Shown in pieces: positions 33,987-47,050 of a stretch of 64,000 nt of DNA (position 1 is its first letter; each line of letters starts with the position of its first letter). The DNA comes from Hansfordia pulvinata (lineage: Eukaryota; Ascomycota; Sordariomycetes; Xylariales). The DNA lies in contig BJKQ01000004.1 in NCBI GenBank assembly GCA_006538405.1, positions 248,001 through 312,000 on the forward strand, written 5' to 3'. The position numbers and the translations under genes were made by a program. The notes beneath the pieces are model-generated. The model worked only from the letters and a program-made list of their open reading frames with translations, did not search any database and was not told the origin of the DNA.

Positions 33987-36068
33987 GCTCTCCCCCCCTC
34001 CTCGGCATCCTCCTCGGTATCCTCGCCCTGGAGAGCGGCCAGGTCCAGGTTGCTCACCAGCGAGCCCCAACCCCACCGCAGGGGCAGCAGGGTCACGTGC
34101 AGCAGGACCAGGGGCGGCTCGTCCTCCGGGCCGCGGGGGCGGAAGCGCGGCGGCGTCTTCTTGGGCGAGTACTGCGCCGCTCCCGGAGCCAGGCCGCCGC
34201 CGCCGCCCCCGAGGGCGTGCCCAGGCGCGACACGGTCGGAAATTGCGGCTGCTGCTGCTGCTGCTTGCGGTGGATCGTGGACCGGCGGGGCGAGCGCCGG
34301 GTCGTGTTGTACCTGCTGCTGTAGTGGCGGCCCGCGTCACTGCCGCCGCCGCCTCCGTCCACCGAGGGCGCCGGCGACGTCATCTGCAGCTCGCGCACGT
34401 CCGACGGCGTCCGGAACGGCGGGCGCGGCGTGCCCCGCGCCGCCGCCGGCACGACGAACGCCTGCTCCCGGTCGTACTGCGACATGTCGGAGATGCGGGG
34501 CGACCGCGTCGTCGACGTCGCCGTGCCGACGACCTGCTCGTCGGCCTCCTTGCCGTCTCCCGTGCTGCCGCCGCCGCTGCCGCCGAGGACGTCGTTGTAC
34601 GACCCCACCGAGCTGCGCGGGCTCTTGTCGCTGAAGACGTCCGAGTCGGTCGCCTCGTGCTGCGAGCTGCTGTCGCCCGCCGCCTCGTCGTGGTGGTGGT
34701 GGTGGTGGTGGTGGATGAGCGTCTCGTCCGCCTCGTCCGAGTGCTCGCCGGCTGCGACGGGGGCGGCGGCCTCGTCGGCAGCCGGCGCGGGGCTCTGCGG
34801 GGCGCTGCTTCCAAACTTGTGCTGCTCGATGTGGGCGATGATGCCCATGGCCGCTGCCTGGATCAGCTCCTCGGTGCGCCGCGAGCCGCGGTGCGACGAG
34901 GCGGACGACAGCGCGGACGCCGGGCGGGAGCGGGCGGCGTCTGTTGTGGTGGTGGTGGTGGGGGGCTCCTCCTCGCTCGCGGCGGGTTGTATGGTGTCTT
35001 CTTCTTCTTCTTCTTCTTCTTCTTCCTCTTGTTGCTGCTCCTCTCCGGCGTCTTCGATGCTCCGCCGCACGTCCGGGTCCGGCGCCACGTCGGCGTCCAC
35101 CGTCACCGGCTCGGGGTCTGCATCTTCCTCCCCCTGCTGCTCCTCCCCCTCCTCGTCGGGGTGTTCTTCGCTTGCGGCTGGCCCGACGACGGGAGGCTCC
35201 TTCTCTAGCACCCGTGGCGCCTCGCTGTCGTCTTCTGGTGCGGGTGCCGAGGGGGGCTCGTCGGCGGGGGCGGGCAGCTCTTCTTGTACGTCTGCCGCCT
35301 CCGCCTCGGGCTCGTCGCCGGGCATGTCCTCGAGGTCGACGGTGGACACGTCCGCGTCCGAGGGGGTGAGCGAGCGGGAGCGGTCGTCGTCGTCGTCGTC
35401 GTTTTCCTGCGAATAGAACGAGGCGTCGTTGTTGGCCGCCGCTGCTGTATCTTCTACTTCTTCTTCTTCGCCCTGCTGCTCCTCCCCCTCCTCTTGAGAG
35501 TAGACGCTGGATGTGTCTGCCTCTATCTCGGCTTCTGCTGCGGTCTGGTCCGGGTCATCCTCGGGGTATATTCTTGGTTGGGCTCTCCTTCTCCTTCTTC
35601 TGCTGCTGCGGCGTCTGGCGTTGTGTCTCGTTCCGGCGCTGGTTCTTGGACCGGCTCTGCCTCGGCCTCCGCGGGTGTGTCGTGGATCTCGGCAGACGGA
35701 TCTTGTTCCTGTTCAGCCTCAGGCTCAGGCTCAGGCCCGAGCAGCTGTTCCACGTCCTGTACCGACCTGGGGTCCACGCTGCCGTGCCTCTCGAGCTCCT
35801 CGTAGTGCTGGATCAGCTCCTCGACGGCGGGCGATCCTTCTTCCGTCTCCGCCGGCAGGGTGCTGCTGGTGCTGATCGTGGTGGTAACAATGTCGTCGTT
35901 AGTGTTGTTGTTGTTGGTGTTGTTGTTGTCTTGCTGCTCGGCCCCAAGCGCGGGCGAGCTGCCGCCGCTGCTGCTGGGGGAGTGCACTTCCTCTTCGTCC
36001 ATTGGCTCGCTCAGACACGACGGGTCGACGTGGATGTGGAAATCGTAGTCGGGCTTGCGGCGAGGCAT
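32130..36068 (-). CDS. Large acidic low-complexity protein with one C-terminal membrane helix, about 1310 aa, frame-disrupted
   Basis: It starts MPRRKPDYDFHIHVDPSCLS at 36068 and ends ELAAGDEGDA at 32130. The N-terminal half is Glu/Asp/Ser/Pro-rich with poly-Glu, poly-Asp and poly-His tracts. The middle holds an ordered region (VTLLPLRWGWGSLVSNLDL, then LCDSWRLLQDRLGDTVCERG and RKLFRVKVYASNGLMRAG). It is followed by a Gln/Glu coiled-coil-like stretch and a Pro/Glu-rich tail with one hydrophobic helix, KNVIIALLAVLILMLAV (near 32690). The frame changes at about 35565, 34210 (beside GGGGG) and 34005 (beside GGGGGGG). Each step equals one missing base, and the product is continuous after correction. 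No introns are needed. I do not recognise a named family; the single helix suggests an endomembrane or nuclear-envelope anchor. Confidence 0.65.
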
Positions 36069-37701
36069 GGCTTCTTGGAATGTGTGTCACCGGCCGGGCG
36101 CGGCGGGTTTTTATTTGATTGTCCTTTTGTCTTGCTTTTCCTTTTCTTTTTCTTTTTGTTCCGGGGACGAGGTGTGTGGAGATTCTCCCGCGTTGCTTGG
36201 GGCTGGGGGCGGACGGGCGGGCGGGTACCTCTCGTAACGTGGTCTCTTCCGGTCTGGTTGGATGTCGTGGAGCGAGGCGTGCGGTGCGTTGGCGGTGCGT
36301 GATTGGAACTCCCCTGGATATGTTTTGGACCAGGCCCGTTGGTTGCCAGGCAGGCAGGCAGGCAAGTCGGTGAAACGGAGTGGCTCGCTCGTGGAGGAGT
36401 GAGAGTGGTTGGGCTTGGGTCCCAGTTCCGGGCGTCGTGACGGCGGTAATAATTCCCCTGCACTATGCTGCGCGCGACGAAGCACGGAGCACCCGTGTGC
36501 CAGCCCCGGTTACGAGTCGTGTTATCGTATCGTAACCAGGTCGTGATTGTTTACCGCCCGCGGTTGCCGGGCCAACTCCCCACTGGGCACCCAACCCAAC
36601 CCCGGCCATTTTTCGGGCTCTGTGGACTCTGACGCTCAGGCTGACGAGTCACCACCATCCACCCACCCGTCGCCAATCGATTAACGCCTCTCTGGCGCGT
36701 CTGGGCTGGGTAGCCCCGTCTCTGCGACCTGTCCCTTTCCGCCTCCTGCAGGCGCCTCGTCCCGTCGCGGTGTCGTAGAGACGACGCCGGCCTCTACGAG
36801 CAGACACGTGTACGAGTACTCATGCCTCCATAACGAGTTCAAGGCATCAACATCACCGCATATGGTGATGTCACGAGGCATGACCGGAGGTCGGACTGCG
36901 GCGGCTGAAAAGTGCGCTCCTCTCCATCCATCTTCTCTTGTTGCCTGACGCTCGCCCACGCTGCCCGCCCGCGTTGCGTCTGATCCTGGCGAGATACCCG
37001 CGTTTATTATCATCACATTCGTCCGAGCTCGTACTCTTTCGTCGGCTGTTTGCCATGGTGATTGGATCCGCGGTCCCGCTTGGAAGTTGAGTGTCTACAT
37101 AAGATACGGAGTATAGGGATGAGACAGGACTAGTAATAGCCAAGGCAGATTGGCCCGTTAGTAGGCACCGTACCTAGCTCGTAGCTATTCGTGGCTATCC
37201 TCCGGCCGGTACGCAACGCAACGTGATTGTCTCGGGCAATACTTTACACATGCCCCCTCCCTGTTCACATATTGAAATATTCACTTGTGATAGCAGCAGC
37301 CACAGCGGACGAAAGGAACGCTCCGAGACTCGCCACGGCACATGGCTGCATCAGCCACACATAGAGCCGAGCACTTCTGACCTCGGAATACTCGTACAGC
37401 ACCGGGGTCCTATCCACCTGCAGCTACTCGTAGGCAGCCCGAGGATGAAGACAGGCTGGGCCCGGACTGGACGGACGGCCTGGAACCCGTCCAAGATCCA
37501 GACCGCGCCGATGTACGAGTATGTGGCTGACTGACTAAGTTAGCCGCCCGCCCCAGCCTCAGCCGTGCTCAGCCTCAGCCCAGCCCATCCCATCCCGGCG
37601 CGCGTCTGCTCGTGTCGTCAGCTACATATCTTATGTATGCTGTGGCCATCCCGTCCCGATCCACCAAGACGGCCAAGGCAAACAACCAACTACAAGCGAG
37701 G
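36069..37701. other. Divergent promoter region
   Basis: The 1.76 kb between the start codons of the acidic protein (-) and the alpha-amylase (+) serves both promoters. TACGAGTACT-type motifs occur at 36811-36820, 37386-37400, 37425-37433 and 37513-37521. No supported gene. Confidence 0.5.
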
Positions 37702-37713
37702 TATATAATATAT
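37702..37713 (+). promoter_or_regulatory. Putative TATA element of the alpha-amylase gene
   Basis: TATATAATATAT lies about 113-124 bp upstream of the ATG at 37826. No better TATA candidate was noticed upstream. Confidence 0.45.
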
Positions 37714-37825
37714 CAGCAGCAGCAGCCAGAAGGGCCCCAAGACCGCGCCCTCGAGAGTCGTTGCATCAGACAAGACGACAACATAAACCTAACCCCCCCC
37801 CCTAACACACCCAACGAAAACAGAT

Positions 37826-37865
37826 ATGGGGGCGTCGGCTAGCAGGAAGAAGAGAAAGAAGGCAG

Positions 37866-37902
<37 letters not shown>

Positions 37903-40510
37903 CGCGCCGGACAACGTGACGATGCTGCAGGCCTTCGAGTGGCACGTGCCCGCGGACCACCGGCACTGGGCGCGGCTGCAGAGGCAGGTGTCCCACCTCA
38001 AGGCGTGGGGGGTGGACAATATCTGGATCCCGCCGGCGTCAGTTTCCTCCGTCTCTCCCTCTCTCCCTCTCTCTTTCTATATATATATATTTACATATAT
38101 CAACGCCGTTAAGGGGGGAGGGACCCCGCGCTGGAAAAGGCAGCAAACAGCAGCTGACACAAGACACGAGATGACAGGTGCAAGGCGGCGGACCGGCTCG
38201 GCAACGGGTACGACGTCTACGACCTGTGGGACCTGGGCGAGTTCGAGCAGAAGGGCGGCGCGGCGACCAAGTGGGGGGGCCGGCCCGCGCTGGCGGCGCT
38301 GTGCGGCGCCGCGGAGCGCGCCGGCGTCGGCGTCTACTTCGACGCCGTGCTCAACCACCGCCTCGGCGCCGACGTGGCCGAGCCGTGTCGCGCCGTCGAG
38401 GTCGACCCGGAGGACCGGCGGAGGAGGACGAGGACGAGAATTGTTCGTGTTGGAGGCGGCGGTGAGGGTGTGGTGGGAGGAGCGGAGAGGGGGGGAGGGG
38501 GAGGGGGAGGAGGAGACGGGAGAGGCGAGAAAGGAAAAGGGGGGAGGGGCCGAGAGAGGAAAAGGGGAACAGAGGAAGGAAATAGGGGAAGAGGAGGAGG
38601 AGGAGGAGAAAGAGAAGGAGATCCGCGCCTGGACCGGCTTCACGTTCCCCGGCCGCGGCGACCGCTACTCGGCCCAGAAATACCACTGGCGCCACTTCTC
38701 GGGCGTCGACGTCGACGCCGACGACCCGGAGGGCAGGCCCGCCATCTACAACATCCTGGGCCGCGAGACGGAGGGCTGGGCCACCGACGTGGACGAGGAG
38801 AGGGGCAACTAGTAAGTCTTTCCTTTTTTTCTTCTTCTTCTTCTTCTTCTTCTTTTCTTCTTTTTTTCTTTTTCTTTTTTCTCCCTCTCTCGATCTCTCA
38901 CTCATCCACTCCTGACCCGACCTCTCTAATTACCATTCGCTCACCTGCAATCGGAAAAAAAAAAAAACAGCGACTACCTGATGGGCGCGGACCTCGACTA
39001 CGCCAACGCCGAGGTCGCCGGCGACGTGCTGGCCTGGGGCCGGTGGCTGCGCCGGGAGGCGCTGCCGGGCCTGCGGGGCATCCGGCTCGACGCCGCCAAG
39101 CACTACAGCCGGGCCTTTGCGCGCCGCTTCGTCGAGGCCGTGGACGACGAGGACGAGAACGAGGGCGGCGGCAGTGGCGAGAAGAAGTGGTTCTTCGTCG
39201 GGGAGTACTGGTCGGAGCGCCTGGGGCCGCTGACGCGCTACGTCGAGGCCACCGGCCGCCGCGTCAGCCTCTTCGACGTCCCGCTGGTCTGCAACCTGAG
39301 CCGGTTCGCGGCTGCTGTCGAGCAGGCGTCTTCGTCGTCGTCGGCGTCGTCTTCGGCACGAGCCGTCCCCGACCTGCGGCGCGTCTTCCGGCGGACGCTG
39401 GTCTCGGCCATGCCGGAGCACGCTGTGGTCAGTTCTGCTTCCTCCCCCCCTTTCTCCAGTGACCTTTCCCCCCTATCCACATCCAGTCGAGTGAGCTGCT
39501 TCCCACCTACCGCCACGCGTGTAAACAAAATACATCTAACCCCTACCGGCCAGCCCCTGAAAAAAAAACCCAATTGACTAACTAACACACACTCACACAC
39601 CCACCCCACGGCAGACATTCGTGATGAACCACGACACGCAGCCAGGCCAGTCCCTCGCGACGCCCGTCCCCGCCTGGCTCAAGCCGCTGGCCTACGCCCT
39701 GATCCTGCTGCGCCGCGAGGGCGGCTACCCCTGCGTGTGGTACGGCGACCTGTACGGCGTCGGCGGCGGGCCCGACAAGAGCAGCAGCAGCAGCAGCAGC
39801 AGCGACAGAATCAGCCCGCCGCCCGGGGGCGGCCCCCAGCTTCTAGCCCGCCTCGTCCTCGCGCGCAAGCTGTACGCCTACGGCCCGCAGATCGAGTACT
39901 ACCGCCCCTCCTCCTCCTCCTCGTCGCCGCCGAGCAGTCGCCAGCGAGAGGCGGCGACGGCCCTGCTGGGCTGGACGCGCCTGGGCGACGCGGGCAGGCT
40001 GGCCGGGCGGTCGTGCTGCGCCGTGCTGGCGCGCTACGGAGCCAGAGCCAGAAGAGCCGCCGGGCACCACCAGCAGAAGCAGCACCAGCAGCACCAGCAG
40101 AGGATGTACGTGGGCCGCGCGCGCGCCGGCGAGGTCTGGACGGACGTCCTGGGCCGCTGCCCCGCCGAGGTGGTGATCCAGAGCGACGGGTACGGCGTCT
40201 TCTCGTGCGGGAGCGGGAGGAACGACGGCGACGGCGACGGCGATGGCGATGGAGGCGTCGCCGCCGCCGCCGCCGACGTCAGCGTGTACGCTGGCCGGGA
40301 CGCGCCTGGGCGCGAGCGGTTCCTCGGTCTGTTGTACGTTCCCCCCTTTCCCTGTCGTTTGTGTCTTTTTGTTCGGCATCATTTCTCCCAAGGAGAGAGG
40401 GACAAGCAAAGGAAAAAGGGACGGAGTCAAGGGGATGGGGACACCTAGGCTAACAAGGTCCATAACCACGGGCCCCGAACAGCAACGACCGGATCTACGA
40501 GGAAGTGTGA
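37826..40510 (+). CDS. Intracellular alpha-amylase, GH13, about 632 aa, six exons
   Basis: Exons: 37826-38037, 38178-38461, 38613-38811, 38971-39427, 39615-40333 and 40483-40510. They sum to 1899 nt (633 codons) with every phase consistent. GH13 motifs in order are MLQAFEWH (from residue 33), VYFDAVLNH (126-131), GIRLDAAKH with nucleophile Asp 272, FFVGEYW with acid/base Glu 310, and FVMNHDTQ with Asp 391. MLQAFEW and GFTFPGRGDRYS mark the bacterial-like liquefying group (GH13_5), which in fungi is cytoplasmic and acts on starch or glycogen-type alpha-1,4 glucans. There is no signal peptide; the start is basic and poly-Ser. Intron 2 (38462-38612) is an unusual GA-rich tract, and its borders are the least certain. 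Poly-Ser, poly-Gln/His and Gly/Asp inserts lie in loops of the last third. Confidence 0.9.
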
Positions 40511-40620
40511 GATTCACGAGCCAGCCAACCAGCAAGCAAACATCCGAGGCTCGACAGACAGACGCCGGCAGGTCTGCCCCCTGACTTGCACGCAGGTGTG
40601 ATGTGGCTCTGAGAGCGGTG

Positions 40621-40642
40621 CACACACACACACACACACACA
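40621..40642. repeat. (CA)n microsatellite
   Basis: Eleven CA units follow the alpha-amylase gene by about 110 bp. Confidence 0.9.
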
Positions 40643-41439
40643 CCACGGTCAACACAGACAGAACGAGACCGCGCTCGGCCCCGCCAACCGCACCACATCG
40701 CGCAGGCGAGGCGAATTGCTCGTTGCGCAACGCGGCCTGGGCAGAGTCTGTTTCCGATGCGACGAATTCGGATCGAACGCAGCGCCGCTCGTGCGAAGGG
40801 AAGAAAAAGATGCCATGGGTGCCATGGATGCGCAATGCGACGCGACTCGACGCGATGCGATGCAATGCCATGCGGCTGCGGGCGGTAGCAAGCAATGCCC
40901 ATCGAACGGATCCGCTCCGCCGCCCGCCCGCCCGTCCGACCGCAGATCCTGCAGCCAGCGGCTGCGGCGGTATTTTCCCTCTTGCCCCCCCCTGCCTACA
41001 TACCTGATGAACGAAGAAAGGAACACTGACCTTGTGAGGGTCGCTGCCGGGTACCTACCCCGGACCGGACGCGCTCACTCTCGGAGTGGCCGTCTGAGGC
41101 TCATTCATCCCTGGATCCTGACGAAAGAGGGGAGGAGGGATTAGTACTCGTCGTTAGAAAGGGGAGAGCCCCAAGGCTGAACAAGCAAAAGGTAGAACTC
41201 ATTCGACTCCGAACAGCACGCAATGCAACGCCACCCCCTGGATGTCCAGTTCTGTTCGCTAACCTGCTGTCGCAATGTTGGGCCTTCTTCTTTTCTTGTT
41301 TCCAATTGGCCGCCTCCCCCAAATCGAAGCAGACACAATCAAGACATAATCAGAATTTCCCAAAAGGCCGGGGGGCCGACGATCGCAGGGGAACCTGGCG
41401 CGCCGCCCCTGCGGACCCAGAGGGGCTTCGTGCAGGCAG

Positions 41440-41453
41440 TACGAGTACTCGTA
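41440..41453. promoter_or_regulatory. Perfect 14-bp palindrome TACGAGTACTCGTA
   Basis: Best copy of a palindromic motif family that recurs in intergenic DNA of this window (for example 5678-5690, 42705-42720, 43662-43676, 59773-59788). It lies about 930 bp past the alpha-amylase stop. A binding-site role is only inferred from recurrence and symmetry. Confidence 0.4.
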
Positions 41454-44400
41454 GATTTCTGACAGGCCCGAGGTTTTTTCTTTCTTCTTCTTCTTCTTAT
41501 TCCTCTTCTTTTCTTGCAGCAAGCAAACAAACAAGGTGACAAGGAACCAAGTACTCGTGGCAGGGAGTCCGGGATGGAAATTTCTCCCGCGCCCTCAATG
41601 CCCATTGTTCGTTCGCTCCTTGTCATGCAGGGAGGAGCCCCCCCGGGCCCCCGATCTATTTCCCTTTTCTTCCCATCCCGGTCCCGCATCGCATATGCAT
41701 GCGCACTGGAGATTGTGCTTGTGTAGAGGGGTCGCTGGGGGGCTGGGCCGCTTCCCTCTGGGTCTGGGTCTAGTTGGTGTTGTCCGGGTATGGGCCAGAG
41801 GTTTGAACAGAGGACAGGTCAACACAGTTGTCTTCTTCCCTGTGTCCGTTCGTTGGAAACGAGTCAGCAATCTCTTCAGGTCTACGTAGATCTGCTTCTG
41901 CCATGCGTCTGCTCTCCTCTATTTTCTTCTTCATTTTTTTGGGCTCACTCAATTCGACTTCTCGTCGATTCGGATCTCATGAGGTTTGCGCGGGCGGACG
42001 AACCCACTCGCCCCGGACACTCGTACGAGAAGGCAAAAACCAGTCAGCTCCGGCTTGGCATCTTCGGCCTCTGCCGTTTTTCTCTTCCACTCCTGCTTGT
42101 GTGGCCCGCTCAGGTAACAAAACGGCCGAGCTGTGAGCCTCTTTTCTCAGCCCGTTGCTCCGCAGCCTCGGCTAGCCACTGTGTCGGGCTTACGAGTATG
42201 TTGGCAGGGAGTGGCGGCGGGGGGCAAGAGAGAAAAGCATAGACCTCTCTTCGTCGTTCGTGCAGAACGGAATGGGGGCAAGGCAGCAAACGCGTACAGG
42301 TGATCATGCAAATATCGCTCGGTCGAAACGCCTGTAGTGCAGCCACGACATTCGTCGAGGCACGACCTGGAGACTCTAAACTTCTCTCATGTTGGTTGGC
42401 ACGCGACGCCGTGATCTGGGGAAGAGGGCAATGGGCTCGAGAGAAGAGGGAAGGGGGCCCGCCCCAGCGGCCCTGTCTGCAGACTGCCTCCAAGGGGAAG
42501 CCGGCGGCGGCGGCGACGCTGTTGGCGTCGGCGTCGGCCCACATCCATGGACCGCGTAACACCGGGAAGCATGGGATGAGAAGCAAGACCCCTGATCGGA
42601 GGAGCCGGGGCTGGGGGCTGGGTCGGGCAAGTCTGGGCCTCGCCGATCGGCAACCAGTACTCGTAGCAGCAGTACTCATAGCAGCTACAGCAGCCTGCGA
42701 GTACTCGTACTCACTCGTACAAACGGAGCCGGTACGCAGGGGAGAGGGGGGGCGCCTGTCTCTGTGCGTTCTCCTCTCAGGGCCCGTCGACTGGCGGATC
42801 GAGAAAGAGGCGGCAAGAGAGTGATGATCGCAGCGAGAGGGTAGGGAGAAGAGGGGCCGGAGAAATTCCCATGACAGCCCCCCCTCGAAAGCAAACGCGC
42901 AGACTTGCGGACTGCAGCAGTGCAGACCTGCAGACGCGGCCCAGTCTGCCAATCTGTTCGTGGATCGGCTTCCGCAGTTACCGCATGGAGCCTGATACGC
43001 TCGCCACGGGCTGGCTTCTGACTCCCCCTGCTCGGCCCCCTTTGGTTCGTGTTTACGCCACATATTTGCCGCCCGCCCACTTGGACGCTGGGGAGAGGAC
43101 AGAAACAGAAGAGAAAGGAAAGGCAGAGAGGGAGGGAGGGAGAAGCGGGGAGCAAGCCAGACGAGGCTTAGGGCAGTCCTATCGTCTGTCTTTAGCAAAC
43201 GCCGGACCCTGCAACTGCTGCGGGCGTTTGTTGTTCGCCACCCCGCCAAACGCCCAGATGCAGACGCAGACGCGGACGCATGCCACCCATGTTGGGTACC
43301 ATGGTTCCCTGCTTCCCGTTGGGTCTGTGCGGCATATGCGGAGGAACAGTACCTACTCGTAGCATCAGGCAGGTACTTGAAGGCAGGCCTGAGAAGAGAC
43401 AGCGACAGAGACAGAGTCAGAGAGACAGAGAGACTGGGTATTGAGGTGAGGGAACCGCAACACAGCAACAGCAAGCAGCACACAAATCAAATAGGGCAGG
43501 GGTTGAAAGACAAAATAAGGGGCTGGTGGCAAAAGGCAAAGCCGCCGAGGGGCGAGTGGCAAAAAAACCCAGGCCGGGGCCGGAGGCGGAAAAGGCAGCA
43601 AAGCTCACTCACTCACCTGCTCAGCACACAAAAAATACCCCCATCCGCATCATCGTCGACGGGTACTCGTACGAGCACGTCCTCTGGTCGTGTGCTGGGT
43701 CCGTTGCCCCACTCGCGGGTTATCTGGCAGGCGGCTGGCCGGGAGCAGGCTGTGCCCAGCGCGACAGGGTCGTCGCAAAACCGGTGAGTTGGGGCGTGAC
43801 CGGGGGGGTTCTTTGCATCCACGGCTGCTCTGGTCTCCGGCAGGGCTGGACTGGGCCGCCCCGTTTGGCTGCGTTTGCCATCCACAGGTACGGGTACGGG
43901 AACGGGCACTCGTCGCACGAGGAGTGTCAATGAGCGTGATCGCGAGGCGAGGATGACGCTGGTGGTCCTCTCCACGGGTCGTGGTATTCATGGGCCGGTC
44001 GAGGCGAGGCCATTCTGCCCGCTTCTTTCTCCCTCTTTTCTGTCGCCAGTTCGTTTTTTCTCTCTGCAAGGCGAGGCGAGGCGAGGCGAGGTGAGGCGAT
44101 GAAAGAAGGCCCAGCCAGTCTGTCTACGGGGTCTTCAACTGCCTGCCTGCTCCATCCAGCCTAGCCTGCATGTGACTAAGTTAGCTGGTTATTAGTCGAC
44201 TGGTACGACCGACGCGGGTCCCGTCCCGCTGGACGCGCTATCTCGAGGGCCTGCTCGTAGTCGTAGTCGTCCGTCGTGTCAAGGTGACTTAGATTGTTGG
44301 CGTGCTGGTGCTGGGCTAGCTGACGTGGGGAAAGAGGATGGAGCTCCAGTACTCGTAGTATGTAGGTATGGTTGAGGTAGGTATCCGGAAATATCGAGCT

Positions 44401-46249
44401 TATCGGTGGGTGAGACGGGTAAGTGAAGGAGGGAAGCGGGGGGCACGCACGAGAAAAAAGTCATCACCATGCCTTGCCCACAAAGTCAGGTAGGTCAAGT
44501 ACATAGGTACAGGTATGGAGTACCTACGGACTGCAGGTACGACTGGACATGGCACCCGGGTGCGCACCTTCTGTGAATCGCGACGCGGGCCTGTGCTGTC
44601 TTGTCTTGTTGGACGTGCGTTCCCGGGACTGGGAAGGTGCGAACGGCAAGCCAACACGGGCCAGGGTTCATCAGTTGTTGCCTGATGTGCAGTCATGAAT
44701 TCATGGCAGGTACGCCCAGCAGCTTAGGTAAGTAGGGAGGTAGGTCATCGTCAAGGTACGAGTACACATCTTAGCGACACATTGTAGAGACGAACGGGCA
44801 AGAACGAAACGGATGAACACGCGAGGAAGGAGACAACCGCGGCTCGGCAGAGGCAACCTACACGTAACTTGGCAGACAGAGACAGCCACCCACTACCTCG
44901 TCATGATCCATTATTGCCAGTCGATTCGATTGTTCGATTCAACAAACAAGCTTGCTGCCATGCCCTGTCCAGCCGCCGCCGCCGCCGCCGCCTCTTCCTC
45001 CTCCTCCTCCTTTCCGTCTCCGCCGCCGCCGCCGCCCCCTATGCGCCCACTGCAGCTGCAGCATCCTATCCCACCTGTTCACCGACGCGCATCCGATCAG
45101 GCCAGGTTGTACGCAGCATGTACCGCTCTGGGCGTGCCGGCTGCCCATCCGCAGATTTGACATGGCATGCTACCCTACCTCCTTACAGTACCTTATTACC
45201 TTACCTACCAACGTCAAGGTACCTACGAATGGCTGCTAACCCAGCCTAGCTGCCAACCCCGGCCGGCATCTGGAGGCGCTGTCCCTGAACTGGAGCTAGG
45301 TTCGGCTTGCAAAAGCTCTTTCGATCCTGCTTCTGTGGGGGTGCCGTGACCCGAGCAAATCCGAACGACGGTTTTTGGCCGTGCTGTGCTGTGCTGCGCC
45401 GTGCTCTGCTCTGCTGTGTTCTGCTTCGCGCCACGCCGCTGTGTGCTCTTGAGGGGCGAACTGGCAGATAGCGAGAGCCGGCAACGCCCCACCAATCCAG
45501 CGAGGCTGATATGTGTAGTACGAGTAGGTAGCGAGAGACGGCCACTTGGGAGGAACAGCAGAGTGACTGCTAGAGAAGAGATGAGAGAGAAAAAAAAAAG
45601 TGAGTGAGAAAGAAGGAGATGGCCCCTACCTGTTGTCGTCATTGTCCGTCTCGGGCTGCCACCCATTGTTCTGTTTGTCTTCCCCCAGACAAGAAAAGAC
45701 AAGACAATACCCGACCCGACCCGCCCCAGAAAAGAAACAGAGAGAGCCCGATTGCTGATTATCGCTACTCGTACTCACACAGGCCAGGACAGCCCACCAC
45801 CCCGCTCCCGACTGACTGACTGACTGACACGCCGATCCGAAGCTGAGGGTGGAAGCTAAAGTCGACACAGCTGCGGCTGCTTACGAGTACTTGCCTGCTT
45901 GCTGATTATTCTTATTTGTCGTCCCGCGCCGGCCCCTCCCTCTGCGACAGCGCCCGCCTGCTCGTGCCGTCGCCGTATGCACGCACCGTCCTCCTGGTTA
46001 GAGTTCTGGCTATAGACGCCGGTTTTCCCCCGAAACAGGAACTCCTTGAAAAGGAAGCCTCTGGCTGGGTTATAGGAGGCACACTGAAGCGAATCGCGAG
46101 TCCATAGGACAGGCCGCAAGGCAAGAGGCGGGGCGTTGGCTCTTTGCACCGCATCCGCGCCGTCGACTCGGACCCCCGGTTCTCGATCACCTCTCACACG
46201 ACGGCCTCGTCGCCGGCGTCCCATTCTCCCCTGACACGGGAGACCGGCA

Positions 46250-47011
46250 ATGTCCTATCTATCCACTAAACGCTCCCGATCCGACACTTCGAGAGAATCT
46301 GCAAACAGAACGCCCCAGACCGCGCCGCCGCACTTCCGTTCGCACCCGCCGCCGCCGCCGCTGCCCGTCTCCGCTGCTGCTCTGCTGTCGTCGTCAACCG
46401 CCATTGACCCGGCCGCCCTGCCTCCGACTCACGGCAACAGTGAGCACCACCATCACCACCACCATCAGCCCTCGCCGTCACCTCTCTACGCGAATGGTAG
46501 CATCTACGAATCCGATCATGCTGCGGCCGTCGCAGCCGGGGCCGTCGGCTACCCACAGGTCCACGCCCATCACCTCGACTATGCCTCGCCCACGGCGTAT
46601 TCCCCAGGCCCGGTAACACCCCAGCATCCCGCCGCTCCCGCTTCCGCTGCCGCCGCCTACCCCCGGCCCTTCCCAGCGCCCGGCCCTGCGTACGGCGCCG
46701 AGTCCTACGGCGCCGAGTCTTATGCCCACACGCAGTCTTCTGCCGCCGTCGCGGCGGCCGCCGCTGCATTCGCCAGCCCGTATGCTCAGCAGCAACAACA
46801 ACATTCCTACCACGCCGGCGCCCACGACCAGGCGGCCCAGGCCGTCTACTATACGCATACGGCCGTCAATGGGCCCCAGGGCGGCTTTGCGCCGGGTCCG
46901 GCCGCCGCCGCTGCCGTTCAGCAGTCGCCGGCGCCGCGCACATACTCGCCAATATCGAGCCACCCCCACAGCCACGGTCACACGCCACCCATGGACGCAC
47001 CCGTTGTATCT

Positions 47012-47050
<39 letters not shown>

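Larger units (their letters stand above)
40511..46249. other. Long intergenic region, 5.7 kb
   Basis: No gene can be supported. The longest open frame (42110-43483, - strand, 457 codons) is Ser/Leu/Arg/Pro-rich, with no domain or signal. The region has the densest set of TACGAGTACTCGTA-like motifs in the window (for example 41440-41453, 42656-42720, 43662-43676, 44349-44358, 45519-45525, 45766-45775). It also holds a CA repeat at 40621-40642, GGCGA repeats near 44068-44098, and GGTACC/GTAGGTA motifs. It includes the promoter of the CXC-domain gene. Confidence 0.5.

Noticed and set aside
33862..35208. 448-codon + strand frame opposite the acidic protein
   Set aside because: Arg/Ala/Pro-rich antisense of low-complexity Glu/Asp/Ser coding sequence.
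42110..43483. 457-codon open frame on the - strand
   Set aside because: Ser/Leu/Arg/Pro-rich with no domain, signal peptide or splice structure. Opposite-strand frames overlap, and it contains CTGT/CTCT-type repeats read as Ser-Leu strings. Chance opening in GC-rich DNA is more likely.
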